Numbered from the stretch's first letter, positions 24,045 through 36,580 are shown. The stretch: 64,000 nucleotides of DNA from Gordionus sp. m RMFG-2023 (GCF_954871325.1 NC_088775.1:14485561-14549560), one strand, 5' to 3'. Notes: a model not told the origin generated them from the sequence alone. Made by a program: numbers and translations.

Positions 24045-27000
24045 ATGAAGGCTTCAATAATCATCTTGGGAATGTTGTTTGTCTTATGTTGTTTCTATAT
24101 TAACTCCGGTAAACTATTTAATTTTTTTTAAATTGGTGATATTAAAATTATATTATCTGAAAAATATTTTATATTAAATTTATTTTAGGAAAATATTTGA
24201 ATAAATTTAATATTCTGTTTTTAGTCAGAGTTATCGCTCAATCTTTTTTATTAGTTTGTTGTCTTAAACATATAACTTATTAAATCATAGGCATATCCAG
24301 GATTTTGCTAAGGAGGGGAGGGGAAGCACTATCAGATAATTTCCCCATAAATTTTATTGGAGATCTTTAGGTCTACTTATCGTAGGCCTTTAGTAGCTAT
24401 ATAAGATTTTTATAAAAATAATTTCGGTTTTTGACGTTTTTTATATATCACATTCCTTTTTTAAAAAAGTATTTTAAATTATAAGCGTTATTTTAAAAAG
24501 TTGTTAACTTTTATACTAATTTTTCTCAAATTCTTCCTTAAATGATATATTGTATACATATTTGGGGTAGAGGGGTATGGGAGGTGTGTGTAGGGGGGGG
24601 GGTTATTAGCTTAAAATGATATTTATGAAAACATACAAATTTGCGATGACGTGGGGAGATGGCTAGTATTGAATGGGTTTGAACCTTCAATTTTGTTTTT
24701 TGAATTAACACATATATAATTTTTTTTATTGTTTTATAAAATTAAATAATTTATTATTCAGGAGCCGGAATTAAATACAAGCAACAAAAATATGACGAAG
24801 ATGATAGAGGTATAACCTTTTTAATAAATTTATTACATCCTTTTTTAATTTCTTTCCTCGATAACTTAGTGTCTTAATGTGATTTATATATAGATAATCT
24901 GATAATAATATTCGAAAAATTAAATCTAAAATCTAATTATTGCTCAAATTTTAAAAAAATCTCCAAAATTATGTTTCCTCAAACCAACTAGTGAAAATAA
25001 TCGTCACTGTTGGTCTACCACATCAAAATTCAGAAGATTGGGCCAGAGCCACAGGTTAACACCCCGGTCCTTTCCTGACACCTGACCTTCAAAAATTATT
25101 CCTAACATAATAAACAGGATTTTGTCAAGGGGGGTCTACTATTAGGTTGATATCCCCATTTTTATTAAAAATCTCTAGGTTCACTTATTGTAGGTCTTTG
25201 ACTATGTTGATTTTTTTTAAAAATTTTGATTAAAGTCATTATTTAAAAAAATTATAGTTTTTTTTCATATTATTGATAGTGGTATATAACATTTTTGGGA
25301 AAATGGGTGAAGGGTATAGAGAGAAATTTTTCTTATAAATTTATAATGATATTTACGAGAACCGGCTAATTTTCTAAGATGGGAAAACGTCTTCATTTCT
25401 CTCTCCCTTTCGTTATGCCTATGATTAACTTTGACAAACATGTTATCAAAATATATTAAATTGATACAAAGAAATATAGTAATTTTTAAATTTAACAATC
25501 GCAAAGTTATTAGAAAAAGTTATATAAGCCTTATTTTCATTTTGTTTTCTTTTAATAATCAACATATTCAATTTATTTTTCATTTATATACATTATTTGA
25601 TTTTTTTGTTGCCAAAATTTAGACGGAGCATGGCAATACGAAAAAGATTACAGTAAACCATATTTAATTTTTTTTTTTTAATAAATTGAATATAAGTTGG
25701 GACAAAATAATAATAACGGAGAATAGAGTTCTGCAATGGGAGGGGTTTTAATCCGGGCGTGCATGAGTGGATTTTCAAAAATATTTTAAACATTGGGTGG
25801 GTGTCGGGCGAGATAAGAAATATTTTTAAAACAATGGGCGGGTGAATTCTATATTTTTTCCGGCGAAATGAGCAGAAGAGACTTCTATTTATTAAAAATC
25901 ATTTTTTATTTGACAATATTGTATTCATAATTTTTTCTTAAAAATTTATCCGCCCTTCAAATTTATCTAAAAAATTTTGTTTAACCCACCCGCCTGCCCA
26001 ATTATTCAAAATATATTAATGCCTGGTGTTTCTTTATTTATTATTTTAATATTGGGTTGGCGGGTTAAATAATTTTTAAAACAATGAGTGGGGGGGGGGG
26101 ACTTGTATACTAAGACTCTTCCATTTCAGACCTCTAATGGAGAGCGCAAAAACTTGGAAAACATAAAATATTTTTAAAATTTTATCCTAATCTTTTTAAT
26201 AACATATTGTATATACATATATAAAAGGAAAATTTTGAAGGAAATATTAGACTAAAAAGGCTTTAGTTATTATGAATTTAAAATGATCACAATAAAATCT
26301 ATTAAAGTGACCAATTTGATTATATAACAAAATATTTAGATTAAGAATGTGCTAATATATGTGCTGCTCAAATAATTTTCTGAAGATTTTCAAAATTATT
26401 ACTTAAGGATATTTTTTTTTAAAATTTATAATTAATTTAACACATTATATTTTTATTTATTTTCGTTTGCGGAAAAATTCAAAAATAATTTATGGTCCTA
26501 CAGTTGACGACATAGCAGGCTATCTAAGTATGTACATTTTACGTGAAAACTTTTCTTTCCTACCTTTCTCTCTTTTATATAAATAACATTTCTTTTTTTA
26601 TTCTATTTAAAATTCATAATTTTTTTTAATTTTTAGAAAATGGAATGAAAGTTATGAAAACTAGAGGTGATTACGGCAATGGTAAAAGAATAATTTTATA
26701 TGTAAATATTAGAATGCAGTGATAAATTTTATCATAATGTTAAAAGTTTCCTTGATTGCTTTGTTGCATCTGACTGATATCACCGCGTTCTAAAATCTAA
26801 GGATCCATTAAATGCTTCCATTTAATCACGAGCTCGATTTAATTATTCGATAAAATTATTATTATATAATAATTTATTATTAAAATTATATAAATTTAAG
26901 TTTAATTAACTTATAGCATAAACTAAACCATTTACCTTGTTTCTATGTAACCAACCCATTTATTTACTTATAATGTTATCTTTTAAATAGATTATATCGA

Positions 27001-27049
27001 TATTGATGAAGACGATTATTTGTATCCTCCACCAGAAACACATAATTGA
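24045..27049 (+). CDS. Small secreted acidic protein encoded by micro-exons (7 exons)
   Basis: Exons are 24045-24108 (64 nt), 24762-24809 (48), 25034-25054 (21), 25623-25652 (30), 26504-26527 (24), 26637-26681 (45) and 26991-27049 (59, ends TGA). Every intron is GT-AG and every junction is phase 1, so each internal exon can be included or skipped without changing frame. The product is 96 residues. Exon 1 is a signal peptide (MKASIIILGMLFVLCC, then FYINS). The rest has no Cys and is rich in Asp, Glu and Tyr: KYDEDDR, DWARAT, GAWQYEKDY, DDIAGYL, RGDYGN and the tail DYIDIDEDDYLYPPPE. I do not recognise the family. The architecture resembles flatworm micro-exon genes (MEGs), which encode secreted variable peptides. 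The 21-nt exon is the least certain, being inferred from splice sites and phase only. Confidence 0.78.
24286..24666. mobile_element. hAT-type MITE, family B
   Basis: Starts CATAGGCATATCCAGGATTTT and has a G-run block (aaggaggggagggg). The end ...GGGGAGATGGCTAG is diverged. Flanks TATTAAAT and TATTGAAT match in 7 of 8 positions. It lies in intron 1 of the micro-exon gene. Confidence 0.7.
25106..25423. mobile_element. hAT-type MITE, family B
   Basis: It has CATAATAAACAGGATTTTG at the left and TTCGTTATGCCTATG at the right, the inverted form of CATAGGCATAAC. The interior shares 'tccacttattgtaggcct'-like words with the copies at 24286 and 27396. It lies in an intron of the micro-exon gene. Confidence 0.6.
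25724..26136. mobile_element. hAT-type MITE, family D (TAGAG ends)
   Basis: Left TAGAGTTCTGCAATGG and right CCATTTCAGACCTCTA are inverted copies. Flanks ACGGAGAA and ATGGAGAG fit a decayed 8-bp duplication. The interior repeats 'gggcgggt' and its inverse 'acccgccc'. It lies in an intron of the micro-exon gene. Confidence 0.65.
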
Positions 27050-27215
27050 AATATTCTGAGAAAACCTATACCTTCATAAATTAAATTGGCAATATAGTTT
27101 CAAATTATATATAATATTTATCAAAATTATCTGTAATGGGCTATTTATTATATAATCATTTTTGTCTATTTCTTAGCAAGCAAATATTTGGGGAGCTATT
27201 ATAATTAAGATTTAA

Positions 27216-27221
27216 AATAAA
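27216..27221 (+). terminator. Candidate polyadenylation signal of the micro-exon gene
   Basis: AATAAA lies 167 bases after the stop codon on the coding strand. Confidence 0.4.
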
Positions 27222-27395
27222 ATTTCCAATTAGCTGAAATTTAAGACTATTTAAAAAACAAATAAGATCTATTTCTCCGTAATGGTTCAAAAGTCAAAAG
27301 CAATAATGCTCATACATAATTAGGAAATATAAATTTAGCATAATACTTTAGCGCTATATTTTTTCCGTAAAATTATTTCTTTATTTGAAATGTAT

Positions 27396-27781
27396 CAAAG
27401 GCATATTTGGATTTTTCTAAGGGAGGGGGGCACTATTAGATGAATTTTTTCCCATAAATTTTTTAGGAGATTTTTTAAGTCCACTTATTGTGGGCCTTTG
27501 GCTATGTTAAATTTATATATAAATAATTTTGGGTTTTCACATTTTTTATAAATAAAAATCGTTTTTTTAAAAAATAATTGAATTATATTCGTTATTTTAA
27601 AAAATTATTAACCTTTATTAATTTTTCTTCAAATTCTTCCTTATAATGATATATTGTATGCATTTTTTAGGGAAAGGAGGATGGGAGGTGTATAGGGGGA
27701 AAATTTTATTAGCTTAAAGATATATATTTATGAGAACAGGCAAATTTGCGATGGGGGGAGGGTCTCCTTGTTACGTGCTTG
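27396..27781. mobile_element. hAT-type MITE, family B
   Basis: Flanked by an exact 8-bp duplication AAATGTAT (27388-27395 and 27782-27789). The ends CAAAGGCATATTTGG and CCTTGTTACGTGCTTG are inverted and diverged. The interior closely follows the copy at 24286 (shared 'gtccacttattgtgggcctt' and 'gcaaatttgcgatg' words). It lies just 3' of the micro-exon gene. Confidence 0.8.
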
Positions 27782-27943
27782 AAATGTATCATATATACTG
27801 TTAGCATATTTACATTTTATATTTTTTTTCGTTAATTATTTATTTTAGTAAATGTATCAAATATGTTGTTGGCATCTTTAGAAAATTAGATATCAAAAGA
27901 TGGAGGCGAAGATGTAATTAATTATTGATTTGTTACAAAGACT

Positions 27944-28020
27944 TAGAGGTCTGCAAAATAATTTTTTCTCAACCCGAGTTCGATAAAAAAATTATCCCAG
28001 CCCGACCCAAGCCAAGATGT
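27944..28020 (+). mobile_element. Left end of a hAT-type MITE, family D
   Basis: TAGAGGTCTGCAAAATAATTT followed by aacccgag and cccgacccaagcc matches the start at 13627. The right end was not found. Confidence 0.4.
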
Positions 28021-28860
28021 TACAGTATATCTTAGGAATTTTGAATAAACATGAAATTTGGGATAAAAATAATTTATGAAATATTTACGAAATTTGCTAT
28101 TGAAAGCATTTTTAGTCTACTTTGATAATAGCTATAGGAGGAGGATTTTGAATATAAAACATAGGGTATGTGAAGCTATTTTGCCTTCTCCCTTAACACC
28201 AAATCCTAATTGATACGTATACTTAATAAGTTAAGACTCTGGGTTTTGACCTGTGGCAATTTGTGCTAATAATCTTCTAAATAGCCCATTGCAATGGGGT
28301 GGATACCACCATAATGTTTGTGAGATAATCAGGTTTATCCCCATAAATGATTCTATTACCTGATGGCAGGTCTTTTTTTAAAGAGTATTTAGGAAAGTTT
28401 TAAATCATTTAAATAATTCTTTGAGATAAATGTAGATTTTATACGAAGTGAGAGGGCAAAACCATTGCGTCTGGTGTGGAAAATTTGTTAAAAGAATTGA
28501 TAAATATCATAACTCACATTTTCTTTATTCCATATTTTCCATAATATATTTGGCCTTTTCTCTAAAAATTTAGAGAAATCTTGGAAGAATGAATACGGTT
28601 AATCTATATTACATGGAGCTATGATTAAATATATGAAATGTGCCATTTTCACCATTTTACCCCATAAAAAATTGATTCGCGTTAATATTGTTACCCCTTG
28701 ATCGCTTTACCCCGATCTCCCCTATCCGTATACTCGACAAAATTTATTTTCGCAATAATGAAATATCAGACAAAATTAATTTCATAAGCGAATTTAATGT
28801 AAAAAAATCCCTGCCAAAATATTACTAATTTTTTTAAAAATTGATAAGTATGAATCATTT
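28021..28860. other. Intergenic stretch without recognisable gene
   Basis: Somewhat richer in G+C around 28140-28500, but all frames are short and show no family resemblance. Confidence 0.3.
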
Positions 28861-28861
28861 A

Positions 28862-28931
28862 AAGAGGCTATACTTGTTGTTAAAATTTATTTTAAACGAG
28901 GCTATACTTGTTGTTAAAATTTATTTTAAAC
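28862..28931 (+). repeat. Tandem duplication of about 36 nt
   Basis: 'gaggctatacttgttgttaa' followed by 'aatttattttaaa' occurs twice in a row. The open frame starting inside it is not evidently a gene. Confidence 0.85.
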
Positions 28932-29928
28932 CAATATAAAAAAGAATGCTCGACTACTGTTATTAAGATCCCATTATTGATCCAGAGTAGAAAAAGTTTT
29001 TATCTCATGGATGCTGGAAAAAATTCGGTTGCAAAATATATTTTCATCATTAATCGCATTTTGAATTTTGTTTATTTACCCAAAATTAAAATAGCAAATT
29101 AATGTCAAAAGAAGTGCTATTAAAAAATAAATGACATCAATACGAAGTAATTTTAATAGATAAATTGAAATTTTAGAAAATTATCTTGTGTATGAATTAG
29201 TTAATTTGTTTAAATGTCACCCAGTGAAATTCTAAATTATTGCCCAAACGTTTTAAAATAAAATAGAAACGAATGGAGTTCTTTTAATGACGTTACTCTA
29301 CTGCATTGCACTTTTGTTGTTTATTTTTATCATGTAGGGGTGGCAGATTAGTGTTTTTATATAGAATAGATTCGGCACTAACTAAGTTTTTTATTTTTGA
29401 ATTTTTTTCAGTCTGGTAATCCAACCAAGTTAATTTGACATGTGGAATTCACTATAAATATTTTACTATTAAAATATTTAAATACTTCTTTTTATTACAA
29501 TAAATAAAATGATAAAAAAAACTATGATAAAATTTTTAATCAATTATATGTGAAATTTTGTAGTCACATTATTTTTACTATTAAAGGAATTTGCGAAAGT
29601 TGTATTAAATACTCATACTCATTGTCTAATAATAATAATAAGGACCTTTTTATTTCAAAAAAACTTGTTTAAAATTCGTTTTGTTGAATCAAATTCCTAA
29701 ATGTATATAGATATAGATATGCTATAAAAATATTTTCTGTTATATTATTAAAGTATATATGTTTTATAAAATAAATTATTGCTAATTTTAATGCACATCT
29801 TAACCTTTAAAACGAATTAAAATAAGATTAAAATTGAATGCCAATGCATAATTAATAATTGCTGTTAACAGTTGAGAAGAGGTTTCATTTAAAAGATTAA
29901 TAAGAAACTGGTATATCTGCTAAGGAGT

Positions 29929-32669
29929 CAGTAGCGTACGCAGGAATTTGGTGTGGGGGGGGGGGATAATTAAAATTTTTTAAAATAAAATTATTGTTAT
30001 TAAAAAATATCAAGCATAAATTTATTAGGACAAATAACTATTTCTAATATACAAATTTAAATTAATATGAATTATAAAAAATTAAATATATAAACCGATA
30101 TATAAAAATAAATTTGATTTAAAAAATATTAAACGAATATAACCTGCGGCATATAAATACTTTAAATAAATCTGAATTATAAAATATTAAGTGGATATAA
30201 CCAGGATATGATGACTATAAAATAAATAATCCATAATAGAAATTTAAATTTTTTTGAGCTTTTAAAATTTATATATAAAGTATAAAAAATCTAAATGTTG
30301 GAAATATGAATAATTATATTTTTTATGTAAAAGAAAAATATATAAGACATTAAAAAATGATAGCACAAAAAATATTATAGAAACATTATATTTTTATTAT
30401 GTAAAATCCAATCTTCGTTGGGAGGGAGCTAATTTTTCAATTGTCTCATCCATGTTTGGCGTCAAATGCCTATGAATATTCAAAAGGGCCAGACCATTCA
30501 ACCTACTTTCAGAAGTTGTACTTCTTAGGTACGTTTTAGATCTTCTTAAAGATGATAATGTTCTCTCATTAGTTGCTGTACTAATGGGAAGAGTTGCTAA
30601 TATATATAATAATTTCAATATATTGTGAAAATAATCTAAAAGATGTTTGTAATGATGCAAAGCATCATAGCATTTTTTGGGACTATATCAACCATAGTTA
30701 ATCTTTTATACCATAGTTGGCATTCAGCTAATAAAGCATCATGAGATACGTTAATGTCTTCATGATAAAAATCTTCCAAATATTTTATTTTTTTTCTATC
30801 ACTATCTGAAAAAGGTTCAGAGGGCTTTTGCGGAAGTAATATCTGTTTCTTGATAAATTAAAAACCTTTCATTTACTTGGGTTATAAATGTATCCAAAAG
30901 AGGTATAAAGACATTTATTTTATAATATTCTTCTATTGACCCTATATTAATATTTGGACGATAAGTTTGCCTTACTGTAAGTCGAGGGAGACAAATATTG
31001 AACTAGTATAGCTCTGCTTTTGATTCAACATTAACATATAAAATATGAAATTCCTCATCAGCATTAGCTCTAATTTCTTTGGGTTCTAATAAAATTGTTT
31101 CTGCTATTCTCATCATCTCAATCAAATCAATATCAGGTTTTTGAAAAGTATTACATAAAATAGTTGTATAATTAAATAATTTATTAATACATTCTAATGC
31201 GAAAAATTTGGTAACTTGCTTGCTTCTGAAGAAATATCTTTTTCAGACATTGTGATATTTCTATAAGAGCATTAATAATCGGCTCTTCTAACTCGATAAA
31301 AGCTGTTACTGCTTGATGTCGAAGACTCCATCTTGTTTGACAAGCTTTTTGCAATTTTTTTCTCCTTGTTGGGCAAGGAGTTTCAGATATAATTCTGTTC
31401 AAAATATTTTGATGCTTGGAGTATCTAAACATCTCATAGATGCTAGATATTTTACTTGATATAAATATAAAAAATTTAATTTAATAATTAAAAACCTACT
31501 CAATTTGATATCAATGGTAAAGAACATGGATCCGATATTGCTAAGTTGAGTGAATGGGCAGCACAGTGGACATATATAGCTGTTGGGCATTTTTTTTAAA
31601 TAAATGCCTGAAGCCCATTGAATTGTCCACTCATTGCACGTGCTCCATCATACCTTTGCCCACGTATTATATTTATATTTAGCTATATTTTTTAAAATAA
31701 TTATATAATAAGATTAATTATTACTTTTAATTTTTTAAGATTCACAAATATTACATCAGCTAAACCAGACCCAGTCATGCTTGAAACAGGAATAAATTGG
31801 AGAAACATTTCCTTGATAATGTTTTTATGAGTATCTACATATCGCGCACACAACGACATCTGCTCAATGCCAGCAATGTCCGTGGTCTCATCTGCCAAAA
31901 TTGAGAATCATGGGGCAGAATTGATTTCAACAATCAATTTTTCTAAAATGATATTGTTGCAAATATCAATATCTCATTTTATATCCTAGGGCTGAGATAA
32001 GTAGCATTTTTATTGGTACTAATGAGGCTCTCCATTAATACAGGATCTCCTAATGCTTTAAATTTTAAAAGTCCACGGAAATTATCTTCGTTATCATTAT
32101 TATTAAAATTTAAGCTTCCTGAATCCTTGTGGCCACGAAGTGCTAGGCCTTGCAAACCACAATATAAAATAGCCTCAATAGTTAGTTTTATCTTGCCTCT
32201 ATTTTCTTTTGTAATTTTAACCCTATTTTTATCAATTATTGATGAAATGGGAATCATATCCTTTTGAATTGATTCTTTTGAGGAAATCATCAGTTCACAG
32301 CTTTTGTTTATTAAATTATCATACTATACTTTTTGCTTTTTGGCTTGATTTTCACCTTCAGCGTTTTTAAAAAAAAGTCTAATATCCATGACTAGAAATT
32401 TGAAAATTATAATACCGGGAAATTTTAAAATAATAGATAAATATTACGCCACAAATAAAACTTGAATATGAAATTAATTGATAAAGTAAATTAGTAAATG
32501 AAAAAGGTAATAATATAAAAATTTAAAAAGAAATAGCTATGAATAATTATAATAAAAATATAAAAAATAATATTTTTGAAAAATATGTCCGGCATCTGCA
32601 TTTTGGCTTTGGGGGGGGGGGGGGGGGATTTGGTCCCCCTGCCCCCCCCCCCCGCTGCGTACGCCAATG
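29929..32669 (-). mobile_element. hAT transposon, ZMYM1-like transposase, complete ends
   Basis: Left end CAGTAGCGTACGCAGGAATTT and right end GCTGCGTACGCCAATG are inverted copies, each beside a long G or C run. The 8-bp duplication TAAGGAGT is exact on both sides (29921-29928 and 32670-32677). The transposase is read from the minus strand. The ends look young, but the coding region is broken in several places. Confidence 0.92.
30397..32389 (-). pseudogene. Broken hAT (ZMYM1-like) transposase gene
   Basis: The start at 32389 reads MDIRLFFKNAEGENQ, a usual opening for this group, then soon meets a stop. Segments in order downstream are: 32290-31979 with ILYCGLQGLALRGHKD and NFRGLLKF; 31898-31701 with MADETTDIAGIEQMSLCARY, the region of the first catalytic Asp; 31432-31184 with CQTRWSLRHQAVTAF; and 30660-30397 with LATLPISTATNERTLSSLRR, the C-terminal hAT dimerisation region. 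The pieces lie in more than one frame, by several stops and shifts and possibly introns, so this copy cannot make an active enzyme. Confidence 0.85.
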
Positions 32670-32677
32670 TAAGGAGT

Positions 32678-33110
32678 TAATATTTAATAAACAGTCTGCT
32701 TTAAACCCTTTTAATAATTTTATTTATCTTTATTTTTTAAAATTAAATATAATATAATAAACTAAAAAAAAATTAAATATGTTTTATAATATCATAAATC
32801 TCGAAAGTTAATTTATAATTTTTAATAAAGTTTGAATGAAATTTATTATATTATTTGGAAAACCAAATATTTATTAAATAAATAGAATACGCGGGGATTC
32901 TGAATCTCTCAATTTTAATTCATTTACTGGTGGGCACTTTTAAAATTTGAAAAAATCATGATTTGACCGGAAATGTATTCCACCGGCGAATTTTAGAGAA
33001 TTTTGCAATTAACTTCTTGTATATTTTCTTTAATTTATATGAAAAATCAATATAATAATATTAATAAATATTAAGAATACAAAAATTAGCTGAAATTTAC
33101 AATGTATATA
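32678..33110. other. AT-rich stretch with diverged dispersed repeat
   Basis: 'gaccggaaatgtattccacc' near 32965 resembles 'ctggaaatgtattccagg' near 36188 and 'gtccgaaaatgtatttccg' near 42630. It is an undefined repeat. No gene was seen. Confidence 0.3.
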
Positions 33111-33117
33111 CCTCTCT

Positions 33118-33227
33118 TACCCTGCATTCATAGTTATCCCGAATTCGAAGCAAAATAAACAAAATATAATTTACGTTAATTTTTGTGTACTTCGCTGCCA
33201 ATTCGCACTAATTGTGAAAGCAGGGTA
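33118..33227. mobile_element. Short palindromic MITE, family C (TACCCTGC ends)
   Basis: TACCCTGCATTCATAGTTA at the left and AATTGTGAAAGCAGGGTA at the right are inverted, with 'gaattcgaag' and 'cttcgctgccaattcgc' inside. Two further copies lie at 42105 and 45531. Confidence 0.65.
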
Positions 33228-34302
33228 CACGCTGTAATTTCTGGTCAAATCAAATTTTAATATGACCCCTCATTAATGAATAAAAACTTTATAGATTTGA
33301 ATATCCATAGATACATTCCCAGTTGTGACATATTATATCAAAAAAAATTGGTTTTTTTCACTTATGCCAAAAAAGATTTATGCCCAAAAAACAATCTCAG
33401 TTTTGTATTACTATGCAAAAATAGCTTAATTGTTGGAGAAACGAGGGAAAAATAATATTGTGCCTCAATGCTTAATTGTTATGCCACGCATCTGTAGATT
33501 GAGCGAAATTAACTGATTCTTAACCATTACGCGAACATAACGGAAATTGGCAAGTAAAATTGGGGATTTGTGGATTGATTTATGTTATGGCTATTTTATA
33601 TATTTATAACTAAAATACTTTTCATTTTTGTAATAAATTTCTTTATCTAATGTTGCATCGAAAACTTGTTTCAAAAATTTCAAAAGTTATAAAACTTTTA
33701 AGAAAACATAATTATAAAGTTTTGAAAATTTCACTAATATGTTTTGGTCATATTTTTTATTTTCTATTTAAAAAAAGCTATTTCGTGTTTTTGATAAAGT
33801 TTTGATATTTTTCGAATTAAATTTTTTTTTCTAATAATATTTGTTTTAAGAGTTTGTATAGAAGTGGCCTAATATTCACAGTAGATTGATTTATAAAATT
33901 CCCCTACCCCTGCAGTGCCTTATTCCTAATAAAAATTAGTGGTTATCGGCCTGGTACCCACATATCAATTATCTATCTGAATACCTAACATAGCAATATA
34001 TTCGATTTTTGAAATTTTTCTCTAAGCGATGTTAGTTGTTGAACTAATTTTATTGTTGTGATATTTTAATCGATATAGAGTATATTTATTAGATAAAATA
34101 AAAGACCCATTTCTAATTTTCTTAAAGGTTTGAACTATTCTATAGTCTCTTCTTAGCGCAGAATGAATCGAAGAAGCAATTTAATCGACATATAAAATTT
34201 GCAATAAATTGAAGAGGATGCTTTATTCTTTTGTCAGTGTCGTTTATTAATTAAAGATTTCCTATTCAAAAATACTTTGGGTGTTTTTGTTACGATAAAG
34301 AT

Positions 34303-34488
34303 TTAAGGGGAATTAATTAAATCTACAAATTTCCTTGTCATAGTCCTTTGCAGCTGATATGCCTCGACGATTGAAAATACAGCAAAATCGATGCTTAAAG
34401 AGCCCCATGCCATCGAAAAACTACTAGAGCGAGAAATAATGGCTCTAAGGTTAATGTTGGAGGCTTTTTTAAGGTTGATCCAATCTTT
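34303..34488 (-). CDS. Orphan exon candidate, 61 codons
   Basis: The minus strand is open from an acceptor-like TTCAG just above 34488 to a TAA at 34303. It reads KDWINLKKASNINLRAII, then SFSMAWGSLSIDFAVFSIVE and YQLQRTMTRKF. The composition looks more protein-like than its surroundings, with G+C-richer codons. I do not recognise it and find no partner exons, so it may be an exon of a gene lying elsewhere on the minus strand or a relic. Confidence 0.25.
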   Translation of the reverse strand, partial: KDWINLKKASNINLRAIISRSSSFSMAWGSLSIDFAVFSIVEAYQLQRTMTRKFVDLINSP

Positions 34489-34509
34489 CTGAACATTTAG
34501 GGTTGTTCA

Positions 34510-36580
34510 CAAATTATCTATAATATCTGGTATTTAAGGTTCCGTACTTAGTCTGGAAAAAATAAATAATTGCTGAGATGGATAGTTGTGAAGGAGATCG
34601 AAGACCGATACCACCACTCTTACAGGGAATGCTGTTAGGATCCAAAAGGAGTCGCTAAATTAATATAATAAAATTCCACAAATAATTTAAATTTTTTAAG
34701 TGATCCATACAGCAGATCTTCTATTTAATTGGGGGTGAACGGAGAGAAAATGTGTATTTTTGGGACATTTAAAAAAAATCAAGTAACAAATCACAATCAT
34801 ATTTTGTGAAAATAATGAAAGAAATCGAGCTGTTACTTTTGATTTATGGATTTTTAGCAATCGACTGAGGTTTTGGGATGTGGGATAAAAAATAATATAG
34901 TTAACAGGACGCGGGTGGCAAACTTTTCGGCACTATCTCAATCTACCTCTAAACTATCTTTAAAGACCGTAAATTAAAAACGCGATAACCAGAAACGAGA
35001 AATCAGAAATCGTTAAAACAATGCGATATTGTAAATTAAAAGATTTATAGGACAGGCAATAAATTAAAATGCTAAATGCAGGAAAATATTGTTTAGTCGA
35101 AATTTGGTTGACAAATGCTGCAATTATAAATTCTGAATTTCCTATTTTCCAAACCTCAAGCTCATTTTTTTCAGTCTAAGTTTATCATTATTACAAAATA
35201 CAAATTATAGATTAGAATAATAACCTTAATTTTCATAATTTATGTTTTGTTTTTTAAAGGCAATCAACAGGAATTGATCATAAAAACAAATAATTTTTAC
35301 ATAATATTAATTGTAGTGTATGAATTAAAGATTTAGTTAATCGGGAAATAATTTATGCTTAAATATTTCAATTATATCCTCTTCCTCCCCATATTTACCG
35401 ACATAATTATGATAAATATGAAAATAATAATGTTTCATTTCGATGAATAAATTACGCAAAATATTGAATAGTTTTTCAATTATAATATTACATAAAATAA
35501 AATCGTATTCATTACCAAAATTAAGGAAGGAAAAATAGATTTTGCTTTAAATAATTTGTAAAAAATAAATTGTCAATGAATTGTAACCTATATATTATAT
35601 CATAAGACTCATCGCTACCAACCCTATAAGTATCTCATACTGAAAAATCATTGAGTAGCCCTACTGTATTCGCTCATTCCTTTAGATATAAATATATACC
35701 TAATAAAAAATATTAGTATTAGCCTCTTTCTGCCGGATTTAAAGATTATTCTTGCTTATTTTTTAAAAAAATTTTAAATATAATTTATGTTTAGTCATTA
35801 ATCAATATTATTTCAATTTTCAAATTAATATATTACTAGGAATTTGGTAGTGATAGGGCAAAAGAAAACATTCATTCAAAAAAAAACTATCCTTCCAAAA
35901 ATTTTCGATCTAATTAATTAGATAAGGTTAAGGATTTAGGATCTATGAATATGTCCAGGCTAGGAAGCTAATCAAGTTAATAACTCTGATACACTTCTAA
36001 CCAACCTTCGAAGTAGAAACGACACCCTTGTATTCCACTTTCTGTCTCTCGAAAAAAAGACTAAGTTGGCACCTTTCATATGCTTTATATGTGGTGAGTA
36101 ATTTATTCGGGATAACCTATTATCCAGAATTTCTACATGCAAATAATTTACGAAAGAATTTTTATATTTGAAAATTTGATTTTTACTGGAAATGTATTCC
36201 AGGATAAACAGCAAATTCTTTTGGTATTTTTAAAATTTATATATATAAATTGTGAGTAGTTTAGAAATATATCAGAAATTCATATGTATTCGGTTGGTCT
36301 AGGAAGGAATACCTTTCCGGTGAAATATATTTTTTCTCAAATTTAAAATTGGCCGTCATAAATAGGGTTACCAGGTCTACCACATTTACTACTTTTTTAC
36401 TATTTTTTAAAGAATTTATTTATATATATATTTTATTAGTTTTAATAGATTGTTGTCTTGCCCCTTATTAAGTACCATTTTACTTTTGCTATATATTATT
36501 AATATTTGAAAAAAAAATGTGTGACAAATTTGTGTTACTATGTTGTTTTCTCCCTCGATTGGTTCAAAAACTTAGCTAAA
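34510..36580. other. Intergenic stretch without recognisable gene
   Basis: Short open frames only (for example minus-strand 35972-36214) with no domain signature. AT-rich throughout. Confidence 0.35.

Noticed and set aside
32539-32757. 72-codon frame with Gly and Pro runs
   Set aside because: It reads through the G and C runs at the right end of the hAT element at 32669.
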